Shown here piece after piece: positions 7,260 through 13,873 of a stretch of DNA of 32,674 nucleotides; the stretch's first letter is position 1; each line of letters opens with the position of its first letter. The stretch comes from Vreelandella sedimenti (GTDB taxonomy: Bacteria > Pseudomonadota > Gammaproteobacteria > Pseudomonadales > Halomonadaceae). The notes under the pieces are model-generated. The model saw only the letters and a list, made by a program, of their open reading frames with translations. It was not told the origin of the DNA and made no database searches. The position numbers were made by a program, and so were the translations under genes. Location: NCBI RefSeq assembly GCF_013416325.1, contig NZ_JACCGK010000019.1:80575-113248 (forward strand), written 5' to 3'.

Positions 7260-8387
7260 ATGAAACGCACGCACCTGGCCACTGGCCTTATCTCCACCGT
7301 TTTTGCCGTTCTAGCCAATACGGCCTCGGCCGCAGAGCTTCCCAGCACCATGACATGGACCGCCTATGATGTGGGCTCGCAAGGGCACTCGGAGGCCTCC
7401 GCCATCGCGGATGCCTTTGGCAAGGCCTACAACACCCGCATCCGTATCCAGCCTGCGGGATCGGCCATTGGGCGACTGCAGCCCCTGGTGAGCGGCCGAG
7501 CTGACTATGCCTACCTGGCCACGGAGTCCTTCTTTGCAACGGAAGGAATTTACGATTTCAGCGAGCGCCGCTGGGGGCCCCAAGACCTCAGAGCCGTTGC
7601 AGGAAGACCGTCTACCTTTGGTGTGCCATCGGCTGCCGACGCCAATATCCACACGCTCGAAGACTTGCGGGGGCAACGGGTTGCCTACGTGGCAGGCAAC
7701 CCTTCGGTCAATGTGAAATGTGATGCGATCCTGGCCTTCGCTGGGCTGAATCGCGACGATGTGGAGGCGGTGATGTTCCCGACTCACGGCGCCGCCATGA
7801 GCTCGCTGGTCGAGGATCGGGCCGATGCCACCTGCACGACCACCACCGCCAGCCAGCTTTATGAGCTGGAAGAGTCGTCTCGTGGTATTCGCTGGGTGGA
7901 TATTCCTGCCGATGATGAAGAGGGCTGGGCGCGCATGAACCAGGTGGCTCCCGTCTTCCAGTCATTCCGTGAAACCATTGGCGCCGGGCTAAGCGAAGCA
8001 TCTCCCGCCAACATGCTTGCCTACCGTTACCCGATCATCGTGGCCATGGCTGATCGTGACGAAGAAGAGGTCTACCAGTTCATCAAGAGCCTGGATGAGA
8101 GTTATGACCTTTATCGTGACGCGACCGCTGCCATTCACCGCTGGGCAATCGAGGACTCCGGCGTGCCGCCTATCGATATCCCTTTCCACCCTGGGGCTAT
8201 CCGCTACATGCAAGAGAAAGGACTATGGAGCGAGGAGATGCAGACATGGAACGATAATCGCCTCGCCCGCCTGGAAGCACTGAAGAAAGCTTGGGATAGC
8301 CTGCTGAACGAGGAGCCAGACCTCGAAGGGGATGCGCTTGCCGAACGTTGGGAAGCTCGCCGGCAAGAAGTGATTGGCGCGCTTTGA
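7260..8387 (+). CDS. TRAP transporter solute-binding protein, TAXI family (first copy)
   Basis: A 375-residue periplasmic binding protein. A signal peptide of about 24 residues ends at NTASA before AELP. The mature part has the TAXI pattern: SQGHSEASAIADAF, RIRIQPAGSAIGRLQPLVSGRADYAY, LEDLRGQRVAYVAGNPSVN, and an acidic C-terminal tail. TAXI proteins capture organic acids for the fused TRAP permease. The gene follows the CoA-transferase after 102 bases and precedes the permease by 33, so it may share the upstream transcript or have an internal promoter. The ribosome-binding site is weak (GAGAG), and a five-codon frame (7244-7261) overlaps the ATG, which might couple translation. At 375 residues it is longer than the usual 320-330, because of an extended charged C-terminus. 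Confidence 0.92.
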   Translation: MKRTHLATGLISTVFAVLANTASAAELPSTMTWTAYDVGSQGHSEASAIADAFGKAYNTRIRIQPAGSAIGRLQPLVSGRADYAYLATESFFATEGIYDFSERRWGPQDLRAVAGRPSTFGVPSAADANIHTLEDLRGQRVAYVAGNPSVNVKCDAILAFAGLNRDDVEAVMFPTHGAAMSSLVEDRADATCTTTTASQLYELEESSRGIRWVDIPADDEEGWARMNQVAPVFQSFRETIGAGLSEASPANMLAYRYPIIVAMADRDEEEVYQFIKSLDESYDLYRDATAAIHRWAIEDSGVPPIDIPFHPGAIRYMQEKGLWSEEMQTWNDNRLARLEALKKAWDSLLNEEPDLEGDALAERWEARRQEVIGAL

Positions 8388-8420
8388 CCACGGGGTGGAT
8401 GTGTAACTGGGAGCGACATC

Positions 8421-10334
8421 ATGAGCAATTCAAGTCAAGAGCGATTGGAAGGTTCGGCAAGGTGGATAGTGATGGGGCTGGGGGCCGTCGGTCTGTTGAT
8501 GACGATCAACCAAACCTTTGCCCTCAAACTGTTGGGGTTCTATCCGATCGGTAATGCCTTCATCTACTATCTGATAGGGCTGTTCCTATCGGCGGCACTA
8601 CTGATCTTTCCGGCCCGCAAGGCTGATACCGAACGCCTTCCCTGGTATGACTGGGTGCTGGCGGGGGCTGCTCTTGGTGGCGCCATCTACCTCGGCCTTA
8701 ATGGCCTGCGCATGACCCAGCAAGGGTGGGAGTATTTCGCCCCGCTCGAAGCCACGCTGGTGGCAACGATGATGCTGCTACTGGTGCTGGAGGGCGTTCG
8801 TCGCTGTGGTGGCTGGGCGATTTTTGCCGTGGCACTGCTGTTTGGGCTCTATCCGCTCTATGCAGGCCACATGCCTGGTTTCCTGTGGAGTAACGGTTTT
8901 GGATGGGGGGAAACCATCCGAGCCCATGTCATGGGGGCAGAAAGCATTGTGGGCGTGCCGATGCAGGTCGTCGCCAACCTGATTATCGGCTTCGTCGTAT
9001 TTGGGATTGCGCTAACCATCACCGGTGGCGGTGAGTTCTTTATGAATTTCGCCACTGCATTGATGGGCCGAAGCCGCGGCGGGCCCGCCAAGGTGGCCGT
9101 CGTTTCCAGTGCCTTCATGGGCAGCTTATCCGGTAGTGCGGTATCCAATATCCTGACCACAGGGACGATTACCATTCCTGCCATGAAGCGCAGTGGCTAT
9201 TCACGCGAATATGCCGCTGCCGTAGAGGCGTGCGCCTCCACGGGCGGAACCTTGATGCCGCCCGTTATGGGGGCCGTTGCCTTTATCATGGCTTCCTTCC
9301 TAGGCGTCAGTTACGGTGAGGTAATGCTGGCGGCGTTGCTGCCTGCGGTGCTCTTCTACCTGGCCCTGCTGCTTCAGGTAGATAACTATGCTGCCCGCAA
9401 AGGCCTCATGGGCATGCCCGCCAAGGATATTCCCAGGGTGCGTGACACGCTGCTCTCTGGATGGCCGTACCTGCTCAGCTTGGGCGTGCTGATCTACATG
9501 CTGCTTGTCATGCGTCTGGAAAGCCAGGCGCCTTACTATGCCACCCTGATATTGCTGGCGATTGCACTGGTACGCCGTCAGCAGCGGCTGCGTATCAGCC
9601 AACTGCTGGATTTTTTCTATCAGTTGGCACACGGGGTGGGGAGTCTGGTCGCCGTTTTGGCCGGTATCGGTTTGGTGGTCGGTGGGCTTTCCTATACGGG
9701 GGTTGCAGGAGCTTTCTCTCGCGAACTGCTGTTGTATGCAGGTGACAGCATTCCCCTGATGCTGGCGGCGGGTGCGATTACCAGCTTTATCCTCGGGATG
9801 GGAATGACGGTCAGCGCATGCTACATATTCCTGTCGATCCTGCTTGCGCCAGCGCTGGTGGGTGCTGGTCTCAATCCTCTTGCCAGCCATCTGTTCATTC
9901 TTTACTGGGGAATGCTCTCCTATATCACGCCACCCGTGGCGCTGGCCGCCATTACTGCGGCCGGTGTTGCGGGCGCCAACAGTACTCGAACGAGCCTGCA
10001 TGCCGTGCGGTTGGGAGCCGTGCTGTTCGTACTGCCGTTCCTGTTTGTGCTCAACCCATCGCTGATTTTGCAGGGCCCCCTGTTGAGCGTTATGGCCTCC
10101 GCTTTTACAGCCATGACCGCGATCTGGTTGGTGGCAGCGGCGATGGAAGGATACCTTTATCGAATAGGTTCGGTGGGAGTGCGCATGCGTTGTGCACTGC
10201 TGGTACCTGCCGCGCTGATGATCTATCCCGAATGGATCAGTGATCTGCTGGGCTTTCTAGCGCTTGCAGTGTGCTACCTGATGGCGATGCTGCACACCAC
10301 GAAACGCGCAGACATCACGAAGTGCTCCACCTAG
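8421..10334 (+). CDS. TRAP transporter fused permease (4TM/12TM, first copy)
   Basis: A 637-residue polytopic inner-membrane protein in which the small (DctQ-like) and large (DctM-like) subunits are fused, as is standard for TAXI systems. Hydrophobic helices run over nearly the whole length. The large-subunit signature GSLSGSAVSNILTTGTITIP lies near residues 234-253, followed by ASTGGTLMPPVMGAVAFIMA; a second inverted-repeat copy of the fold ends in GMLSYITPPVALAA. It works with the binding protein encoded just upstream and uses an ion gradient (Na+ in characterised TRAP systems). GGGAGC before the ATG is a clear ribosome-binding site. The gene ends in a 16-bp tandem duplication that contains its stop codon. 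Confidence 0.93.
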   Translation: MSNSSQERLEGSARWIVMGLGAVGLLMTINQTFALKLLGFYPIGNAFIYYLIGLFLSAALLIFPARKADTERLPWYDWVLAGAALGGAIYLGLNGLRMTQQGWEYFAPLEATLVATMMLLLVLEGVRRCGGWAIFAVALLFGLYPLYAGHMPGFLWSNGFGWGETIRAHVMGAESIVGVPMQVVANLIIGFVVFGIALTITGGGEFFMNFATALMGRSRGGPAKVAVVSSAFMGSLSGSAVSNILTTGTITIPAMKRSGYSREYAAAVEACASTGGTLMPPVMGAVAFIMASFLGVSYGEVMLAALLPAVLFYLALLLQVDNYAARKGLMGMPAKDIPRVRDTLLSGWPYLLSLGVLIYMLLVMRLESQAPYYATLILLAIALVRRQQRLRISQLLDFFYQLAHGVGSLVAVLAGIGLVVGGLSYTGVAGAFSRELLLYAGDSIPLMLAAGAITSFILGMGMTVSACYIFLSILLAPALVGAGLNPLASHLFILYWGMLSYITPPVALAAITAAGVAGANSTRTSLHAVRLGAVLFVLPFLFVLNPSLILQGPLLSVMASAFTAMTAIWLVAAAMEGYLYRIGSVGVRMRCALLVPAALMIYPEWISDLLGFLALAVCYLMAMLHTTKRADITKCST

Positions 10335-10352
10335 GTAGTGTTCCACCTAGGT
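10321..10352. repeat. 16-bp tandem duplication at the stop codon of the TRAP permease
   Basis: AGTGCTCCACCTAGGT (10321-10336) is repeated at 10337-10352 with one change. The first copy holds the TAG stop of the permease. The duplication leaves the reading frame outcome unchanged because the first copy already stops translation. Confidence 0.85.
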
Positions 10353-10409
10353 AAAGTTGCTTGGACACCCACGGCGTTCGTCAGCAGAGCCTGCCGAGCG
10401 CCGTCATGC

Positions 10410-11189
10410 TTACTCTGCATCCCGCAACGCTTTCCCCAGCCTGCCAAAGTAGTCGCTGAACGCTGCATTGATCTGTTCCCGCTGTGCGCCCCGTGGGTAA
10501 AGTCCTCTTTCTGCTTCAGGAGAGGCCTTGGTGCCTTTGACCAGGAAGTGATTGGTGATGGTTGCGTCTTGAACAAAGGATTCAAAGGCGCGTGCGCAGA
10601 GCTCCTCGGGTTTGCTGTAATAAAGCTGGCCAAGTTTTTTGTCCATCTGCGCGGAGTGCTTAAATAGCTCGCTGGGCTGGTCACCTTTTGGCTGTAGCAA
10701 AACGGCTTTAAAACAACGCATTAGTAAATCGTTGAGCGGGTGAGGAGTGGGGGAGGCATCGGCTAGCCAAGCGGTAGAGGCGAACATGCCGACGGGCGTG
10801 CCGCGAAAACACTTACTGGCGATGTAGTGATCAAAAGCATGAAACCACTCGTGGGCAATGCTGCCGGGGCCAGCGTTTTTGGCCAGCGCAAAACTACGTT
10901 GGCTGGGGTCGTAGTGGGCAGAAACGCCAGGTCGACCACCGCTGCCGTACTGCAGCGCGATTGAGCCGCGTAGTGAAATCAACGCCTCTGGCCCCTGTAG
11001 AATCACCATGAGATCGCACAGCGCATCATGAAACAGCTCGGCGGCACGGTCGCGCTCAGCGGCGGTTACCCAGCGGCCAATCTCAATGGAGCGAAAATCA
11101 AACTGACGCCGGATCAGAGCAAAACTGCTGGCTTGCCCCTGACGATGGTCAGGGCCACTGCGATAAAAATCCCGCGCTTCGATGCTCAC
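10410..11189 (-). CDS. CLCA_X-like putative metalloprotease (HExxH)
   Basis: A protein of 259 residues from a GTG at 11189. An AAGGAG site lies nine bases before this GTG; upstream ATGs at 11216 and 11228 have no such site, so I chose the shorter form. The motif AHEWFHAFDHY (H113, E114, H117) is a zinc-metallopeptidase HExxH within a block resembling the CLCA_X and phage LPD1 domains. Later blocks YYSKPEELCARAFESFVQD carry a conserved acidic residue that could be the third metal ligand. There is no signal peptide, so it is cytoplasmic. The gene stands alone, convergent with the TRAP operon and divergent from the DJ-1-like gene. Substrate and role are unknown; the family name is from recognition of motifs, not a search. 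Confidence 0.7.
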   Translation of the reverse strand: MSIEARDFYRSGPDHRQGQASSFALIRRQFDFRSIEIGRWVTAAERDRAAELFHDALCDLMVILQGPEALISLRGSIALQYGSGGRPGVSAHYDPSQRSFALAKNAGPGSIAHEWFHAFDHYIASKCFRGTPVGMFASTAWLADASPTPHPLNDLLMRCFKAVLLQPKGDQPSELFKHSAQMDKKLGQLYYSKPEELCARAFESFVQDATITNHFLVKGTKASPEAERGLYPRGAQREQINAAFSDYFGRLGKALRDAE

Positions 11190-11282
11190 TTGTCGTTTCT
11201 CCTTGCATTCCGCCATCCAGACCCCCACTAATTAACCGTAACGCATTTTAATTGCCTCATTTTCCACCGTCAGGAGAGAGAT

Positions 11283-11969
11283 ATGAGCAAGCGTATTTTA
11301 GTAGTACTAACGTCTCACGATAAGTTGGGCGATACCGGTAATAAAACCGGTTTTTGGCTCGAAGAGCTGGCAGCCCCTTATTATGTCTTTAAAGACGCGG
11401 GTGCTGAAGTAACGTTGGCATCGCCCAAGGGTGGGCAGGCGCCGCTTGACCCCAAAAGTGACGCAGACGATAGCCAAACCGATGAAACGCGCCGCTTTAA
11501 GCAAGATGAAAAAGCTAACGCGAAGCTTGCCGCTACCCATCGCTTGAGCGACATGAAGGCCGATGACTTCGACGCGGTATTCTACCCCGGTGGCCATGGC
11601 CCGCTATGGGATCTCGTTGACGACCCGGACTCGATTCGCTTGATCGAAACCTTTCTCGCCCAAGGCAAACCAGTTGCCACGGTTTGTCACGCGCCGATTG
11701 TCCTGGTTAATGCCAAAGACAGCGCTGGAGAGCCTATAGTAAAAGGCCGCCAGGTAACGGGCTTTACCAACGGCGAAGAAGAGGCCGTGGGCTTAACCAA
11801 TATCGTGCCGCATCTCGTTGAAGATGCCTTGCAAAAGTGCGGCGGGATTTATAGCAAAGCGGATGATTTCACTCCTTACGTACGTGAGGATGACCAACTG
11901 ATCACCGGGCAAAATCCGCCTTCCTCAGCGCTCACGGCTGAAACGCTGATGGCCTGGCTTACTAAATAG
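11283..11969 (+). CDS. DJ-1/PfpI-superfamily protein, Hsp31-like
   Basis: A 228-residue class I glutamine-amidotransferase-fold protein. The nucleophile elbow is C135 in ATVCHAPIVLV; FYPGGHGPLWDL (100-111) is the family loop, and an acidic residue in WLEEL (E27/E28) is the expected partner of the Cys. The insert at residues 52-90 and the terminal TGQNPPSS block resemble Hsp31-type proteins, which act as glyoxalase III/chaperones against methylglyoxal and other stress damage. AGGAGAG before the ATG is a good ribosome-binding site. It is monocistronic; the gene behind it has its own leader. The exact reaction (glyoxalase, deglycase or other) cannot be set from sequence. Confidence 0.9.
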   Translation: MSKRILVVLTSHDKLGDTGNKTGFWLEELAAPYYVFKDAGAEVTLASPKGGQAPLDPKSDADDSQTDETRRFKQDEKANAKLAATHRLSDMKADDFDAVFYPGGHGPLWDLVDDPDSIRLIETFLAQGKPVATVCHAPIVLVNAKDSAGEPIVKGRQVTGFTNGEEEAVGLTNIVPHLVEDALQKCGGIYSKADDFTPYVREDDQLITGQNPPSSALTAETLMAWLTK

Positions 11970-11999
11970 CTAAACGTTATTAATCATACGTAGGGTTAT

Positions 12000-12031
12000 A
12001 ACGACAAGGCTCACCTCGCCGTTTGTTTTTT
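12000..12031 (+). terminator. Possible terminator after the DJ-1-like gene
   Basis: An imperfect hairpin (ACGACAAGG with CCTCGCCGT, two mismatches) is followed by TTTGTTTTTTT. The T-run is good but the stem is weak. Confidence 0.45.
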
Positions 12032-12142
12032 TGGAGCAGGCAGTTTTCGTACAAAGCCTAGATCCTGACTACCCTTATAGGGCAATAGGTTATTTATACG
12101 TAGTAGCTATGTTCTCATCAGGGCAACAAGGAGACGACTAAC

Positions 12143-12880
12143 ATGGAGACAGCACGCGTCTATCGGATGAAGACGGCAGAGCATCTCTGCCCATTCGGTA
12201 TGAAAACAGTCGATTTGTTAAAACGCAAAGGCTATCAGGTCGATGACCATCCGCTTACATCCCGAGATGAAATTGAAGCATTCAAGGCCCAGGAGAATGT
12301 CGATACCACTCCGCAAACCTATATCGGCGATAAACGTATTGGCGGCTATGAAGAGGTGCGTGAGCATTTAGGCATGAGCGTGCCGAGTGCAAAAGAGACC
12401 TCATATCGGCCAGTGATCGCGATTTTTGTTACCGCTTTGCTCATCGGTCTGGCGATTAGCTGGGTTGCCAATGGCACCTTAGTGGCAGCACGAATGCCAG
12501 AGTATGTGGTGGCCACGGCCATGGTGCTGCTAGGTTTGCAGAAGCTGCAGGATGTAGAGAGCTTTAGCTCGATGTTCCTTAACTACGACCTGCTGGCTCA
12601 GCGCTATGTCCCTTACAGCTATGTGTACCCCTACGCAGAAACCCTGGCAGGGATACTAATGCTGGCCGGTGCCATGCTTTGGCTTGCAGCACCGATGGCG
12701 CTGTTTATCGGCACGGTGGGCGCGGTGTCGGTTTTTAAAGCCGTGTACGTGGATAAGCGAGAGTTGAAATGCGCCTGCGTTGGCGGAAGCAGCAATGTGC
12801 CACTAGGGTTTGTATCGCTGACAGAAAATATCGCCATGGTGCTGATGGGGCTATGGATGCCGCTGAAAATGTTGCTATAA
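12143..12880 (+). CDS. Glutaredoxin-MauE/DoxX-like membrane fusion protein
   Basis: A 245-residue two-part protein. Residues 1-78 are a glutaredoxin: C16 in the CPFG motif (a one-cysteine active site), then TTPQTYIGDKRIGGYEEV, the glutathione-binding cis-Pro and GG region. Residues about 90-245 contain four hydrophobic segments of the MauE/DoxX-like redox membrane family, with a second cysteine pair in LKCACVGGSSNVPLGFVSLTEN. Such a fusion would pass reducing power between cytosolic glutathione and a membrane cysteine pair. MauE proteins help disulfide formation in methylamine dehydrogenase, but no mau genes are near. AAGGAG is nine bases from the ATG. The gene is alone, 173 bases after the DJ-1-like gene, and is followed by the first CsrB-like RNA. 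Confidence 0.85.
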   Translation: METARVYRMKTAEHLCPFGMKTVDLLKRKGYQVDDHPLTSRDEIEAFKAQENVDTTPQTYIGDKRIGGYEEVREHLGMSVPSAKETSYRPVIAIFVTALLIGLAISWVANGTLVAARMPEYVVATAMVLLGLQKLQDVESFSSMFLNYDLLAQRYVPYSYVYPYAETLAGILMLAGAMLWLAAPMALFIGTVGAVSVFKAVYVDKRELKCACVGGSSNVPLGFVSLTENIAMVLMGLWMPLKMLL

Positions 12881-12967
12881 AAATCGTCATTAAAAATTGC
12901 TTGGCTAAAATGCTGTTTAAAATCCAAAAAGCCGTTAAAAAACAATTTATTTGCCACTACATATCAC

Positions 12968-12993
12968 AGGTTAGATAAACCCTCTGTTATAAA
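12968..12993 (+). promoter_or_regulatory. Promoter and conserved box of the first CsrB-like sRNA
   Basis: AGGTTAGATAAA (12968-12979) is followed after seven bases by the -10-like TTATAA (12987-12992). The same box with the same spacing precedes the second sRNA. It occupies the -35 position, where no standard -35 exists, suggesting an activator such as GacA/UvrY. The regulator is inferred. Confidence 0.55.
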
Positions 12994-12999
12994 GCGCAC

Positions 13000-13146
13000 T
13001 GTGTGCACACAGCGAAGGGAACTCGCGGCAGGGAAGAACAAGCAAGGATTGCTTGTGTAGCACAAGGATGCATAAACAGGATGTTTATGGTGCAAGATCA
13101 GGGAAGACCCGATGAAAACCCGGCCAAGGAGTGGCCGGGTTTTTTT
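13000..13146 (+). ncRNA. CsrB/RsmZ-like CsrA-sequestering sRNA, first copy
   Basis: An RNA of about 147 bases predicted to bind and titrate the translational regulator CsrA/RsmA. It holds seven GGA motifs, most in hairpin loops. A 5' hairpin CTGTGTGCACACAG (13000-13013) comes first. Then come GCGA-AGGGAAC-TCGC, ACAAGCAA-GGA-TTGCTTGT (13038-13056, perfect stem), CATAAACA-GGA-TGTTTATG (13071-13089, perfect stem), and single-stranded GCAGGGAAG and TCAGGGAAG. The terminator ACCCGGCC-AAGGAGT-GGCCGGGT with a T-run to 13146 also carries GGA in its loop. The layout is diagnostic of the CsrB/RsmX/Y/Z class. The start is estimated from the -10 at 12987. A homologous copy lies 711 bases downstream. Confidence 0.85.
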
Positions 13147-13258
13147 ACCCCGACATAAATAACAAGTTAATTAAGCTCTTATGACGTTTTTATTAACAAT
13201 ACATTGCTTGTGATAATAAAAGGACAGTGGTGATGAAATAAGCCTTTTTATAACAAGC

Positions 13259-13286
13259 GCTAAAGTTAGCAATTGCTTACTTTAGC
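13259..13286. repeat. 28-bp near-perfect palindrome at the end of the zinc-ribbon gene
   Basis: GCTAAAGTTAGC, AATT, GCTTACTTTAGC pair with one mismatch. It spans the stop codon (13282-13284) of the minus-strand small gene. No T-run follows on that strand, so it is either a weak terminator, an mRNA-stabilising hairpin or a binding site. Confidence 0.55.
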
Positions 13287-13497
13287 AAGCGTAGTGATAA
13301 TAAAGCGAGCTTAATTCACTCAAGGGTATTTCAACCGCTGTTTGACAGTTCAGGCAGCGAACGGTGGTACTGTTTTTACCGGTGCCTTCTAAACGGAAGC
13401 GGTTCAAAAACGGGTTTTTGGGTGACTCTGAGTTACCACAATGACGACAGATGACATCCAGCCCGTTGACTTTGCTGCTAATAATAATGTCTCGCAC
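13282..13497 (-). CDS. Small zinc-ribbon-like protein of unknown function
   Basis: A 71-residue protein starting at a GTG (13497) with an ideal AGGAGG five bases upstream, which fixes the start. Two cysteine pairs, CRHCG (about 17-21) and CLNC (about 48-51), are about 28 residues apart and make a four-Cys zinc-ribbon knuckle, the usual layout of small nucleic-acid- or protein-binding ribbons. The rest is polar with no membrane segment. I do not recognise the family. It lies between two homologous CsrB-like RNAs on the opposite strand, and its upstream region holds AGGTTAGAT, a motif shared with both RNA promoters. A function tied to the Csr circuit is possible but only from position. Confidence 0.75.
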   Translation of the reverse strand: MRDIIISSKVNGLDVICRHCGNSESPKNPFLNRFRLEGTGKNSTTVRCLNCQTAVEIPLSELSSLYYHYAC

Positions 13498-13681
13498 GCT
13501 GACCTCCTACCATTAGGTTAGATGATGGTTCAGGCGTGGTAACGTCCGTGTAGAGTAGCATCGTTGCCGATACTTTTAATAGTATAGCGCTGCAAGGAAT
13601 ATGTGCCATATAAAAAGCGCGCTTTAAATAGGTGCAGTTAATCTGAATAAAAAAGATAAATTTTTTCCGATTTAATAACAT

Positions 13682-13706
13682 AGGTTAGATAAATAGAGTG
13701 TTTTAA
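13682..13706 (+). promoter_or_regulatory. Promoter and conserved box of the second CsrB-like sRNA
   Basis: AGGTTAGATAAA (13682-13693) is identical to the box before the first sRNA, followed after seven bases by TTTTAA (13701-13706) as the -10. The shared box and spacing indicate common regulation of the two RNAs. Confidence 0.55.
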
Positions 13707-13710
13707 GGTT

Positions 13711-13862
13711 CACTGTGACTACACAGCATAAGGAAGTGGCAACAGGGAAGATAAAGCTAGGGAAGCTTACGCTCATGGAAGCACAAACAGGATGTTTGTG
13801 AAGACGAATCAAGGAAGGTTTGATAAAGCCCCAGCCAGGGAGTGGCCGGGGCTTCTTTTTTT
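13711..13862 (+). ncRNA. CsrB/RsmZ-like CsrA-sequestering sRNA, second copy
   Basis: An RNA of about 150 bases, homologous to the one at 13000-13146 and again with seven GGA motifs. It starts with hairpin CTGTG-ACTA-CACAG. AAGCT-AGGGA-AGCTT and CACAAACA-GGA-TGTTTGTG (perfect stem) follow. ATCAA-GGAAGGT-TTGAT comes next, with single-stranded ATAAGGAAG, ACAGGGAAG and CATGGAAG between. The terminator AAGCCCC-A-GCC, loop AGGGAGT, GGC-C-GGGGCTT ends in a T-run to 13862 and also presents GGA. Stem sequences differ from the first copy while the hairpin-and-GGA pattern is kept, a sign of selection on structure. The terminator ends 12 bases before the convergent peptidase gene. Confidence 0.85.
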
Positions 13863-13873
13863 ATACGCTTGTT

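Noticed and set aside
7244..7261. Five-codon leader peptide overlapping the TAXI start
   Set aside because: ATGA overlaps like this arise often by chance, and no ribosome-binding site precedes it.
13000..13862. CRISPR-like array from the repeated GGA elements
   Set aside because: The repeats are parts of RNA hairpins with unequal spacing and there are no equal-length repeats with spacers.
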